Positions 35,668-44,129 of a DNA stretch of 64,000 nucleotides are shown here, piece by piece. Source of the stretch: Pseudomonas sp. Irchel 3E13 (GTDB lineage: Bacteria; Pseudomonadota; Gammaproteobacteria; Pseudomonadales; Pseudomonadaceae); NCBI RefSeq assembly GCF_900187455.1, contig NZ_FYDX01000008.1, forward strand, positions 1 to 64,000, in the 5' to 3' direction. Under the pieces are notes generated by a model. It was not told the DNA's origin. It did not search any database and saw only the letters and a program-made list of their open reading frames with translations. The position numbers and the translations under genes are program-made. Every line of letters starts with the position of its first letter. The stretch's first letter is position 1.

Positions 35668-36639
35668 ATGTTCGAATTATTGATGAGTGCCGACATGATG
35701 GTTCCGGACCCGGACGCCATGACGGAAATGCTGGTCGACAAGCTCGGTATCTACAAGCACGAACGCTGGCGCCAGGCGTTCGACAATCACCCGTACATTG
35801 CGCACTTCCTGCGTGTACACAAGTCCCTGGCCGTGTCGCCCACGCGCATCGAGCCGCAGTGGCACCTGGATCGCCCCAATCCTGGGGACCCGCTGTTCCA
35901 TGACTTCCTGGAGAGCTTGAAAGACTTCCAGGGCCACCACCGCCCGATGCTCACCCACTCCATCGTGCTCGCCCTGCATGGCGACAAGTTCGACGCGCTG
36001 GTGGACAAGCTGATGCGCCGTCGCCTGCCGTTTCGCATGGCGCAGCGCACCCCGGAAATGCCCTTTGATCGGCTGTGGCTGGGTGCGACCCCCGAGAAGC
36101 CCTATTACCAACCGTCGGTGGACGGCGGCCTGTGCATCGAGATCATGCCGACCGAGCCGTTGCAGATGCCGTCCGAAACCTACCAGTTGCCGCCGGTTCA
36201 GCCACGCGACCTCAAGCCCGGCGACATGGTGCGTGTGACCGCACGCGGCTTCCTGGTGCGCGACCTGGATGAAACCCTGCGCAAGGTTTCCACCAACCTG
36301 GACTGGGAGCCGAGCGGGCCGGTGGAGCATATCCGTGGCGAAGGCTACCGCCGCGCACGCATGGGTTTCAGTGTGCCCAACAGCGCCACCCTGGATGTGC
36401 TGGAGGCCACCTACTGGAACACCGACGCCGGCCACTACGTCAACAACTGGGGACCTGGCCCTTATTACATCCGTATCGGCGTCAATGACCTTGCCGCCAA
36501 GGCCGACGACCTGCGTGCCCGTGGCACCCGCTTCGAGTGGATCGAGTCGTCCGAGGCGGTGGGCGGCCGTGCGTTGATCAAAGTCGACCCGCGGGAGCTC
36601 AACGGTCAGGTGTTCGAGTTCGAGGAGTGCCCTGCATGA
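35668..36639 (+). CDS. VOC-family (glyoxalase-like) protein
   Basis: 323 residues with AGGAGAG before the ATG. Two vicinal-oxygen-chelate modules can be seen (about 5-150 and 190-320). The iron-ligand histidines of extradiol dioxygenases are not evident (the third strand reads YIRIGVNDL with no His), although an acidic ending GQVFEFEE is present. It is therefore more likely an isomerase, epimerase or lyase, or a non-catalytic paralogue, than a ring-cleavage enzyme. Its stop overlaps the enoyl-CoA hydratase start by four bases. Function not assigned. Confidence 0.7.
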   Translation: MFELLMSADMMVPDPDAMTEMLVDKLGIYKHERWRQAFDNHPYIAHFLRVHKSLAVSPTRIEPQWHLDRPNPGDPLFHDFLESLKDFQGHHRPMLTHSIVLALHGDKFDALVDKLMRRRLPFRMAQRTPEMPFDRLWLGATPEKPYYQPSVDGGLCIEIMPTEPLQMPSETYQLPPVQPRDLKPGDMVRVTARGFLVRDLDETLRKVSTNLDWEPSGPVEHIRGEGYRRARMGFSVPNSATLDVLEATYWNTDAGHYVNNWGPGPYYIRIGVNDLAAKADDLRARGTRFEWIESSEAVGGRALIKVDPRELNGQVFEFEECPA

Positions 36640-37445
36640 CCACAACGCCGAGCGAGCAGGTGATCAACGAGGCCGTACGCGTCGAGTGCGACGCCCGGGT
36701 CGGTTGGGTGGTGCTGACACGGCCAAACCAGATCAACGCTATCAATGACGCGATTCGCCTGGGTGTGCCACAGGCATTGGCATTGCTGCAGCAAGACCCC
36801 GAGATTCGCGTGATCGTGATCCGTGGTGAAGGTGAGCGGGGTTTCTGCGCCGGTGCCGATATCAAGGAACGCCGCGGCCCCGAATCCAGCCTGCAAGTAC
36901 GCCAGCGCATGGAAAAGGTGCGCTGGATCGAAGCCCTGGACGGCGTTGCCAAGCCCGTGATCGCGGCCATCCATGGTTACTGCATGGGCGGTGGGTTGGA
37001 ACTGGCGCTGGCCTGTGACATTCGTTTTGCGGCGCCCAATGCGGTTTTCGCGCTACCGGAAACCGGCCTGGGGCTGATTCCCGGTGGCGGCGGCACGCAA
37101 CGGTTGTCTCGCGTGGTCGCGCCGGGCCAGGCGCTGGATATGCTGCTCTCCGGCGACCGCATGAATGCAGAGCAGGCGCAGCGTATCGGTCTGGTCAGCC
37201 GGGTGGCCACTGACACCCTCAGCTTGCTGGAGGAGGTGACCGCCTTTGCCCGGCGCATCGCTGGCAAGCCGCCCACCGCATCGGCTTTCGTCAAGCAGGC
37301 GGCCCGCGCGGCGCTGGAGCTGGACCTCAAGAGTGGCCTGAACCTGGAGCTCGACCTGTTTGCGTTGCTGGCGCCTACCCACGACGCACGAGAGGCCGCC
37401 CAGGCCTTCAGTGAACGACGTGAGCCGCGTTTCACGGGCGAGTGA
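36636..37445 (+). CDS. Enoyl-CoA hydratase/isomerase
   Basis: 269 residues from the ATG at 36636, overlapping the VOC stop. Crotonase fold: oxyanion-hole region FCAGADIKE (about 69) and GYCMGGGLELALACD (about 110), and the second acid region ALPETGLGLIPGGGGTQRL (about 134). Both catalytic glutamates of hydratases are present, so hydration of an enoyl-CoA thioester during beta-oxidation-like steps is likely. Substrate unknown. Confidence 0.88.
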   Translation: MTTTPSEQVINEAVRVECDARVGWVVLTRPNQINAINDAIRLGVPQALALLQQDPEIRVIVIRGEGERGFCAGADIKERRGPESSLQVRQRMEKVRWIEALDGVAKPVIAAIHGYCMGGGLELALACDIRFAAPNAVFALPETGLGLIPGGGGTQRLSRVVAPGQALDMLLSGDRMNAEQAQRIGLVSRVATDTLSLLEEVTAFARRIAGKPPTASAFVKQAARAALELDLKSGLNLELDLFALLAPTHDAREAAQAFSERREPRFTGE

Positions 37446-37475
37446 AGAGCCCTTTACAACAACAAGGAAATCAAC

Positions 37476-38297
37476 ATGAGTACAGGCAAGCTGGCAGGGC
37501 GGGTGGCCATTATCACGGGCGCCGGTGGCGGGTTGGGGGCAGAGTGCGCCCGTGTGCTGGCCTCCCACGGTGCGAGCATCGCAGTGGTCGATATCAATCT
37601 CGACGGGGCCATGGCCGTCGCCGAATCACTGCTCGGCGAGGGGCATCAGGCGCTGGCGATTCGTACCGATGTTTCGTCGGAGGGCGAAGTCCAGGCGATG
37701 GTTGCCCAGGTGAAGCAGCGGTTTGGCCGTATCGACGTACTGCACAACAACGCGGCGATTCTCAATGCAGAGCAGCGCCAGTTGGATCGCGACTTCGTCA
37801 ACCTCGACATGGCGGCCTGGGATCGCGCCATCGCCGTCAACCTGCGCGGCGCGGTGCTGTGCACCAAGCACGTGATTCCGGCCATGCTGGAGCTGGGCAA
37901 GGGCTCGATCATTTTCGCGACCTCCGGGCTTGGTATGCAGGGCGACATGTCCCTGACCGGTTACGCCACCTCCAAGGCCGGCCTGATGATGCTGCCGCGC
38001 ATGGTGGCCTCGCAGTACGGTAAGCAGGGGATTCGCGGCAACGCCGTACAGATCGGCCTGGCGCCCTCCGAGCACGCCATGCCGCCAGCGCTGCTGGATA
38101 TTCTGCGGGACAACCACTGCACTGCCGAACTCGGCACTCCGCGCCAGATTGCCGATGTGGTGGCGTTCCTGGCCAGCGATGAATCGTCCTTCGTCACCGG
38201 CAGCACCCTGGTGGCCGATGGTGGCTTCAGTACCCACACCCCCTCATTGGTGGCCATGCGTTCGCTGTTTGCGCAAATGGGCCGCACTGGCATGTAA
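37476..38297 (+). CDS. Short-chain dehydrogenase/reductase
   Basis: 273 residues with AAGGAAA upstream. The cofactor loop TGAGGGLG (about 15) with an acidic residue after the second strand (VVDIN) suggests NAD preference. NNAAILN and the catalytic YATSK (with FATSG serine region) are intact. It lies between the hydratase and the FAD oxidoreductase, consistent with a hydroxyacyl or hydroxy-terpenoid dehydrogenase. Confidence 0.87.
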   Translation: MSTGKLAGRVAIITGAGGGLGAECARVLASHGASIAVVDINLDGAMAVAESLLGEGHQALAIRTDVSSEGEVQAMVAQVKQRFGRIDVLHNNAAILNAEQRQLDRDFVNLDMAAWDRAIAVNLRGAVLCTKHVIPAMLELGKGSIIFATSGLGMQGDMSLTGYATSKAGLMMLPRMVASQYGKQGIRGNAVQIGLAPSEHAMPPALLDILRDNHCTAELGTPRQIADVVAFLASDESSFVTGSTLVADGGFSTHTPSLVAMRSLFAQMGRTGM

Positions 38298-38355
38298 CGC
38301 GGCTGGCGACGCGTGCCTGCGTCGCCCCGGCTGACCTTCGACATGGAAGCATGTG

Positions 38356-39960
38356 ATGAACCAGAAGCAACCCGCAGTAAACACTGATTTTGATGTGATC
38401 GTGGTTGGCGGCGGTACCAATGGCCTGTCTGCTGGCTGCTACCTGGGCATGGAGGGCAAGAAGGTGCTGGTGCTCGAGGCCCTGGACAAGGTGGGGGGCA
38501 TGGCCTCCTCGGGCTACCTGATACCCGAAGCGCCGCAGCATCTGGTGCACCCTTGCGCACTGGACATGATGTCTATGCGCGTGCACGCCCACGTGCCGGC
38601 GGAGCTTGGCCTGGAGCAATATGGCTTCAAGTCGGTGGAACTGGCGCCGGGTTATGTGTACCTGCACCCGGACGGCCAGTCGCTGATCTTCTGGCGCGAC
38701 CGCGAGCGCACCGCCGACGAGATTCGCCGTTTCAGCGCGCGGGACGCCGATGCATTTCTCGAATTCATGAAGGTCATCGACCTGTTCCTGGACATTGCGC
38801 TGCCGATGATGCGGGTCGATCCGGCCAAGGCCAACCTTGGGGTAAAACTCCGGATGGTGGGCACGGCGATCAAGCATAAGGCCCTCAAGCCCGAACTGAT
38901 GGCGCTGATGACCGGCTCGGCATTGCAGGCGGCGCGCGAGCGTTTCGAGCACCCGATCACCCGTTCGGCGATGTGCGCGCTGACTGGCCTCGCGGGCGAC
39001 ATCACCGCCGACGGCGGGGGGATCTACTACGCATTGCTGGGGTTCCTCCACCGGTTCGGCGTTGGGCGGGTGATGGGCGGCATGCAGCAGTTGAGCAATG
39101 CCATGCAGGCCCGCCTGGAAGCGTTGGGCGGCCAGGTGCTGGTGTCGGCCAGCGTCAGTGAAATCGTGGCCAGGGATGGCCAGGTAAAAGGCGTGAAACT
39201 GGCCGACGGCCGCACGTTCTCCGCCCGCGCCGTGATTGCCGGCTGCCACCCCAGGCCGGCGCTGGAGATGGTCACTTCTGGCCAGATCCCCAAGCACTTG
39301 CTGACGCGTATCGCCATGGCCCCGGCCAATGCCAAGGGCTCGGGCCCATTGAAAGTGGATGTCGCGCTGCGTGGGCAGATTTCGCTGCCGCGGTTCGAGG
39401 CGATGCGCGGCGACGGTGTCGATTTGCGCAATACGTGCCTGATGATCGGCACTGAAGAGGCCGTGCTGGAAAACTTTGCCGCCTGCGCACGTGGCGAGGT
39501 GCCCACGTTGCCGTATATCACCGTCGCCGTACCGAGTGCCGCCGACCCTTCACAGGCACCTGCTGGCCAGGACGTGCTGTACATCTATCCGCCGGTGATG
39601 CCGGTCAACCCGAACCAAGGCTGGGATGCGCTGCGTGAGCAGGTGGCCGATCAGGTGATCGAGCAACTCTTCGCCTATGTCGATGGCATTGAGGGGCAGA
39701 TCATCGGCCGCCGCATCGAAGCCGCGCCCGACTTCACCGCGCGCCTGAATACGGTGAACGGTTGCGTGGTGCACATCGACACCACGTCGATGCGCTCCAG
39801 CACCATGCGCCCAGCGCACGGTCTGGGCGGCGACACGCTACCGGTGGCAGGGCTGTACCTCGGCAGCGCGGGTATTCATCCCGGCGGCGGGGTCAATGGC
39901 ATGGCTGGTCGGTTGGCGGCCAGGCGGGTGAGTCGCTACCTGCAGAAAACACGTCGCTGA
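38356..39960 (+). CDS. Phytoene-desaturase-like (CrtI-type) FAD oxidoreductase
   Basis: 534 residues from the ATG at 38356. The N-terminal FAD fingerprint is DVIVVGGGTNGLSAGCYLG and continues EGKKVLVLEALDKVGG; the C-terminal flavin motif is GLYLGSAGIHPGGGVNGM (about 497). This amine-oxidase-like group desaturates isoprenoid chains or rings. In a diterpenoid cluster it is a candidate for introducing double bonds or aromatising a ring, an inference from family and context. Last gene of the operon that starts at 28749; a hairpin with T-rich tail follows near 39998-40030, inside the end of the convergent TetR gene. Confidence 0.83.
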   Translation: MNQKQPAVNTDFDVIVVGGGTNGLSAGCYLGMEGKKVLVLEALDKVGGMASSGYLIPEAPQHLVHPCALDMMSMRVHAHVPAELGLEQYGFKSVELAPGYVYLHPDGQSLIFWRDRERTADEIRRFSARDADAFLEFMKVIDLFLDIALPMMRVDPAKANLGVKLRMVGTAIKHKALKPELMALMTGSALQAARERFEHPITRSAMCALTGLAGDITADGGGIYYALLGFLHRFGVGRVMGGMQQLSNAMQARLEALGGQVLVSASVSEIVARDGQVKGVKLADGRTFSARAVIAGCHPRPALEMVTSGQIPKHLLTRIAMAPANAKGSGPLKVDVALRGQISLPRFEAMRGDGVDLRNTCLMIGTEEAVLENFAACARGEVPTLPYITVAVPSAADPSQAPAGQDVLYIYPPVMPVNPNQGWDALREQVADQVIEQLFAYVDGIEGQIIGRRIEAAPDFTARLNTVNGCVVHIDTTSMRSSTMRPAHGLGGDTLPVAGLYLGSAGIHPGGGVNGMAGRLAARRVSRYLQKTRR

Positions 39961-40007
39961 AACGCAACCTGCCCGCAGGGGCCGCAGGAAGGTGAAGCCG
40001 GCCGCCG

Positions 40008-40673
40008 TCAAACGCTGCCGGTTTTGTTTTCTGCGCCCAATGAAAGGCTTGCAATGACGAAGTCGGCCGAGTACTGGCGCCAGGTGATCATGCCTTCGGC
40101 GGAGTCGGTATCGAGGCCAGCGAGCGTCGACATCGAATAGCGGTTGGTGAACCAGCCCGTGGTCACCAGCGAGGCACAGGCCAGCAGCAGGCGCGGGTTG
40201 ATGTCTGCGCGAAAATCCCCGCTGGCGGCGCCCCTGCGCAGGATGGCGTCAAGCTTTGCAATCAGCGCCGGCGCCATTTCCTGGAAATGATTACGAGGTG
40301 TTTCGTGGGCGTCGTGATAGCGGATGCCTTCAAGTGCGAGGCTGCCCAGGAAGGGATCGAGCCGGTACTGGTCGAAGAAGTGGTTGAGCACGGCACGCAA
40401 CGCCGCAGGTGGTGGCAGTTGCTCGACTTCCAGGTTCACCAACTCGGACATGATGTGGCTGGACGACTCGTCCAGCACCGCCACGAACAGGCCTTCCTTG
40501 GAGCCGTAATAGTGGTAGACGAGCTGTTTGGTGACGCCAGCCTCCCTGGCGATTTCTTCCACGCGTGCCCCGGCCAGGCCTTTTTTCGCGAACTCCACAC
40601 GTGCAGCCGCGAGCAGGCGTTTCATCGTGCTGCGTTTACCTTGCTCGGCCCCGTCTGCTGCTTTGACTACCAC
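40008..40673 (-). CDS. TetR-family transcriptional regulator
   Basis: 221 residues from a GTG at 40673, preferred because AAGGAG lies seven bases upstream; the ATG at 40706 would leave no ribosome site. Helix-turn-helix VEEIAREAGVTKQLVYHYYG (about 38-57), then a helical ligand domain like the TetR_C_33/YcdC group. It is divergent from the P450 gene at 40860, with a perfect 25-bp palindrome between, so it probably represses itself and the P450 operon until a pathway compound binds. The dit cluster of P. abietaniphila also includes a TetR gene (ditK), but equivalence was not tested. Confidence 0.86.
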   Translation of the reverse strand: MVVKAADGAEQGKRSTMKRLLAAARVEFAKKGLAGARVEEIAREAGVTKQLVYHYYGSKEGLFVAVLDESSSHIMSELVNLEVEQLPPPAALRAVLNHFFDQYRLDPFLGSLALEGIRYHDAHETPRNHFQEMAPALIAKLDAILRRGAASGDFRADINPRLLLACASLVTTGWFTNRYSMSTLAGLDTDSAEGMITWRQYSADFVIASLSLGAENKTGSV

Positions 40674-40719
40674 CCTGGACTCCTTGTTATTCACACCTTG
40701 AAGCATTTAGCCGGCTGCC

Positions 40720-40744
40720 TTCGTTTGACCCCGAGTCAAACGAA
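40720..40744. promoter_or_regulatory. Perfect TetR-type operator
   Basis: TTCGTTTGAC and its exact complement GTCAAACGAA separated by five bases (CCCGA), between the TetR gene (start 40673) and the P450 gene (start 40860). Size and symmetry fit a TetR dimer site overlapping the TetR promoter. It differs from the 25-bp operator class found elsewhere in the window. Confidence 0.75.
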
Positions 40745-40859
40745 TCGGGGTACCCGCCAAAAGACATGCGCATACCATAGGTTGGCAGGCGAGACATCCT
40801 ACGTAAAGCGCGGAAATACCGGCGCGCGGGCAAGAATAAAAACAACACTGGAGATCCTG

Positions 40860-42137
40860 ATGAGTAAGGAAAGTGCAGCACTGGACCTGGCAACTGCCTA
40901 CAACGCCGTGTCGGAAATGTATCGCGGCACCGATCTGGACATACATGCGGTATGCCGTGAGCAACGGCTGAAATCCCCCATTTACGAGGGCGATTTCATC
41001 ACTCAGTTCGGGGTGCCGACCAATGCTGGCACTCAGCAGGGCACACGCCCAACCTATGCGTTGTTCAAGTACCAGGATGTGATGACGGTGCTTCGCGACG
41101 GCGCTACCTACACCAGCGGGTTTATCGCTGAAGGCCTGGGCGCGTTCTTCGACGGCCTGATCATCCTGGCCATGGACGGTGACGAGCACCGTAAAGTGCG
41201 CGCCCTGCTGCAACCGGCGTTCATGCCTGAAACCGTCAACAAGTGGCGCCCACAGATCGACCAGGTGATCCGCGAGGAATATATCCTCCCAATGTTGCCA
41301 GCGAAAAAGGCCGATCTGATGAAGTTCGGTCTCGAACTGCCGATTCGCGTCATGTACGCGCTGATGGGGTTCCCTTCCGATGACCCGTCCAAATACAAGC
41401 AGTACGCAGCCTGGGCGTTGGCCATCGTGGGGGGCAATCAGATTGACCCGGACAAGATGGTCGAGGCGCGCCGCCAGGCCGGGATCGCGGTCAAGGGGTT
41501 GTACGACGCGCTGGCTGAAGTGGTGGTGCAGCGCCGGCAAGAGGGCAGCCAGGGCGATGACGTCGTGGGCCGCCTGCTGCGCGCCGAGTACGAGGGGCGC
41601 ACGCTTAACGACCATGAGGTCATCACCTTCACCCGCTCGTTGCTGCCGGCGGCCGGCGAAACCACCACGCGCATGTTCGGTTCGGTAATGACCTTGCTGC
41701 TGACTACGCCAGGTCTGCTGGAGCGGGTCAAGGCTGACCGCAGCCTGATCGCCAGACTGATGGACGAAACCACACGTTTTGAGCCGGTGGCGACATTCAA
41801 GGTTCGCGAAACGGCCAAGGAAGTCGAGTTCCATGGCGTGAAGATCCCCAAGGGGTCGTTCGTGCAGTGCATGGTGGTATCGGCCAACCGTGACGAAGAC
41901 GCCTTCGAAAACCCGGATGTGTTCGACATCGATCGCAAGCCCAAGCCTTCCTTCGGTTTCGGCTTTGGCCCGCACATGTGCATCGGCCAGTTTGTTGCCA
42001 AGGTCGAGATCAGTTGCGCGGTCAACGCCATCCTCGACCTGTTCCCCAACCTGCGCCTGGATCCGAGCCAACCGCTACCGGTGATCAGCGGTGCGCAACT
42101 GCGCGGCGTATCCCGGTTGCCGGTGATCTGGGACTGA
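40860..42137 (+). CDS. Cytochrome P450
   Basis: 425 residues from the ATG at 40860 (GGAGATCCTG upstream). Soluble bacterial P450: I-helix AGETTT at 265-270, ExxR as ETTR at 303-306, heme loop FGFGPHMCIG with ligand Cys374. It hydroxylates a substrate using two electrons passed from a ferredoxin; a [2Fe-2S] ferredoxin and reductase are encoded at 46688-48264. In abietane degraders a P450 (DitQ, CYP226A) oxidises dehydroabietate at C-7, and this gene is a candidate equivalent, unproven. No cluster operator was seen before it, only the TetR palindrome. Confidence 0.93.
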   Translation: MSKESAALDLATAYNAVSEMYRGTDLDIHAVCREQRLKSPIYEGDFITQFGVPTNAGTQQGTRPTYALFKYQDVMTVLRDGATYTSGFIAEGLGAFFDGLIILAMDGDEHRKVRALLQPAFMPETVNKWRPQIDQVIREEYILPMLPAKKADLMKFGLELPIRVMYALMGFPSDDPSKYKQYAAWALAIVGGNQIDPDKMVEARRQAGIAVKGLYDALAEVVVQRRQEGSQGDDVVGRLLRAEYEGRTLNDHEVITFTRSLLPAAGETTTRMFGSVMTLLLTTPGLLERVKADRSLIARLMDETTRFEPVATFKVRETAKEVEFHGVKIPKGSFVQCMVVSANRDEDAFENPDVFDIDRKPKPSFGFGFGPHMCIGQFVAKVEISCAVNAILDLFPNLRLDPSQPLPVISGAQLRGVSRLPVIWD

Positions 42138-42194
42138 TCCAGCGCCAAAAACAGCATTCAGCTTCACGGCCTTACAAAAACAACAGAGGGCATC

Positions 42195-43226
42195 ATGAGA
42201 ACGTTCAAGACCATTCCAGAGCGTGGCGATTTCGGCTTCCAGCAATTGGTGGGCCCGCACAAGGTAAGCGGCGCCTCGATGTCGGCCGAGCGTGGCTTTT
42301 TCGGCCTGCACCTGAGCAAGAGTTCGCCCTTCGGCTCGGTGCGCGATGAGCAAGGCAACATCTATTCCTTCGTTCGCTCGCTGATGGCCCCTAACGGCAC
42401 GCCGAACCCGACCAAGTTCTTCTACCTGAACAACCATGTCGACAAGGTCAACCTGCGCATGGACCACGAAAAAATGGCCAGGCAGGCGCTGACACCCATG
42501 CCCGTGCACAGCCTCGACGGTGATACCGCGCGTTGGGCCAGCCAGCCGGGGGAGCCGGGTAATGCCTGGGAAATCACCGCCAGCAGCGAACGCCTGACCT
42601 GGAAGGAGGACGGCCTGTTCGATATCGAGGGACGCCTGCTCGGGCCGGGTTTGCAGTGGTACTTGCCGGGTGTGGAGTGGGGCACGTTCTATGTTTCGCA
42701 ATTGTGGGACGTGGCGGGCGTGTGCGAGGGCCGGCCCGTCAAGGGTGCTCTGGCGCTGGACCAGTTCTACATGGCCGAAGGCGGCGCCATCCACTTCAAG
42801 AAAGACCTGGTGGTGAACAACAACAAGCATGTCATCTGGTGGTCGTTCGTCACCGTGTACAAGGACGGCACTTGGGATACCGGCTCGTTCATGGTCGGCC
42901 ACGACCACCTCGGTTATGCCTTCTTCAACAATGAAAAGGGCGAAGTACGGGTCACTACCGACATCGAAGGCCAGACCGAGCACAAGGACGGCAGCTATTT
43001 CCTGAAGTCCGCCCGCATCGTGCTGGAAGGCAAGGAAGAGTGGGAGTTCCTGCCGGACGAGCGGGGCGAGATGATCGACTTTGTCGGCGGCTTCCCGATC
43101 ACCGCCCAGCAGGAAGGGCGCTGGCGTCGGGTGGGCGATATCCGCGAGCCATCGCACTGGCTCGGCTGGGGCGAATCGGACCGGCGCAACGGTTCGGCGC
43201 GTAATGTGCCGGGCAAGGATCTGTAA
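42195..43226 (+). CDS. Uncharacterised beta-rich protein
   Basis: 343 residues, soluble, without signal peptide or membrane segments. Composition and repeated aromatic strands (WGTFYVSQLWDVAG, HVIWWSFVTVYKDGTWDTG) suggest a beta-sandwich or lipocalin-like fold similar to AttH/CrtC-like proteins; this is a visual impression only. It lies 57 bases after the P450 and ahead of an SDR, so it probably acts on or binds a terpenoid intermediate. A strong hairpin follows its stop. No function is proposed. Confidence 0.7.
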   Translation: MRTFKTIPERGDFGFQQLVGPHKVSGASMSAERGFFGLHLSKSSPFGSVRDEQGNIYSFVRSLMAPNGTPNPTKFFYLNNHVDKVNLRMDHEKMARQALTPMPVHSLDGDTARWASQPGEPGNAWEITASSERLTWKEDGLFDIEGRLLGPGLQWYLPGVEWGTFYVSQLWDVAGVCEGRPVKGALALDQFYMAEGGAIHFKKDLVVNNNKHVIWWSFVTVYKDGTWDTGSFMVGHDHLGYAFFNNEKGEVRVTTDIEGQTEHKDGSYFLKSARIVLEGKEEWEFLPDERGEMIDFVGGFPITAQQEGRWRRVGDIREPSHWLGWGESDRRNGSARNVPGKDL

Positions 43227-43236
43227 GGCGGCACTG

Positions 43237-43262
43237 TGCGCCTGCCCCAGCGGGCAGGCGCA
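43237..43262 (+). other. Strong intercistronic hairpin
   Basis: A perfect 11-bp stem (TGCGCCTGCCC / GGGCAGGCGCA) with a four-base loop, 10 bases after the stop at 43226 and without a T tract. It may mark an mRNA stability boundary inside the P450 operon, or a factor-dependent terminator. Confidence 0.5.
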
Positions 43263-43309
43263 TGCCTCAGAGCAAAATCCTCTACCAATAACAACAATGG
43301 GAAACCGCG

Positions 43310-44098
43310 ATGAAGTTTCGCGACAAAGTGGTACTGGTAACCGGTGCGGGCCGTGGCATGGGCCGGGCGATCGCCCTGGCTTATGCGCGCGAAGGGGCGC
43401 GGGTGGTGGTCTCGGCACGGACGGCGCGCTACGGTGAAGACACCGTCGAGCAGATTCGTGCACTGGGTGCCGAAGCCAGCCTGGTGGGTGGCGACATCGC
43501 CGACCGCGAGGCGATCAGGTCGATGGTCGAGGGCGGTGTAGCCCAGTTCGGCGGCCTGGACATCGTGGTGCACTGCGCCGCCGATACTCGCCACGGGCTG
43601 ATCGCCGAGATGCCGGATGACGCGTTCGATCACATCGTGCGCAGCAATATCCAGTCGCTGTTCTGGTTGGCCAAGGACAGCGCGCCCTACCTGTCCAAGG
43701 CGCCCGACAAGGGGCGGCTGATTTTCATCTCCTCAGGTGAGGCCAACCGCAAATACACCCCGCGGCTGATCGCCTACGGCTCCAGCAAAGCCTTCATGAA
43801 TGCCTTCGCCCGCGGGCTGGCGGTGGAATTCGGCGCCATGAACATTCTGGTCAACGTGGTCGAGCCCGGCCTTATCGGCACTGACCACATGCTGGAAACC
43901 CTGGGGCAGGAACTGCCGCACAAGCTCGCGGCGCACTTCCCGGTCGGGCGTCTGGGCGAGTCTGCCGACATTGCCAATGCGGTGCTCTTCCTGACGTCCA
44001 ACGAGGCGTCCTACATCACTGGCACCTCATTGCTGGTGGACGGTGGCGCCACCATGGTCGCGCTGCCCAAGGTCGAAGAAATCCTCAAAGGCCAGTAA
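43310..44098 (+). CDS. Short-chain dehydrogenase/reductase
   Basis: 262 residues. Cofactor loop TGAGRGMGRAIA (about 11), HCAADT in place of the usual NNAG (about 85), serine region ISSGEANRK, and catalytic YGSSK (about 157). An arginine after the second strand (VSARTARYG) suggests NADP(H). Located in the P450 operon, it may oxidise the hydroxyl introduced by the P450. Confidence 0.86.
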   Translation: MKFRDKVVLVTGAGRGMGRAIALAYAREGARVVVSARTARYGEDTVEQIRALGAEASLVGGDIADREAIRSMVEGGVAQFGGLDIVVHCAADTRHGLIAEMPDDAFDHIVRSNIQSLFWLAKDSAPYLSKAPDKGRLIFISSGEANRKYTPRLIAYGSSKAFMNAFARGLAVEFGAMNILVNVVEPGLIGTDHMLETLGQELPHKLAAHFPVGRLGESADIANAVLFLTSNEASYITGTSLLVDGGATMVALPKVEEILKGQ

Positions 44099-44129
44099 CC
44101 AGCCGCGTCTGCTCCGGGAGTAAAAGCGT

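Noticed and set aside
35668..36639. Second extradiol ring-cleavage dioxygenase
   Set aside because: The protein has VOC modules but lacks the iron-ligand histidines at the expected strands, so it is listed only as a VOC-family protein.
40287..40859. Upstream extension of the P450 frame
   Set aside because: It would overlap the TetR gene on the other strand and the palindrome. The P450 family start and the ribosome site fit the ATG at 40860.
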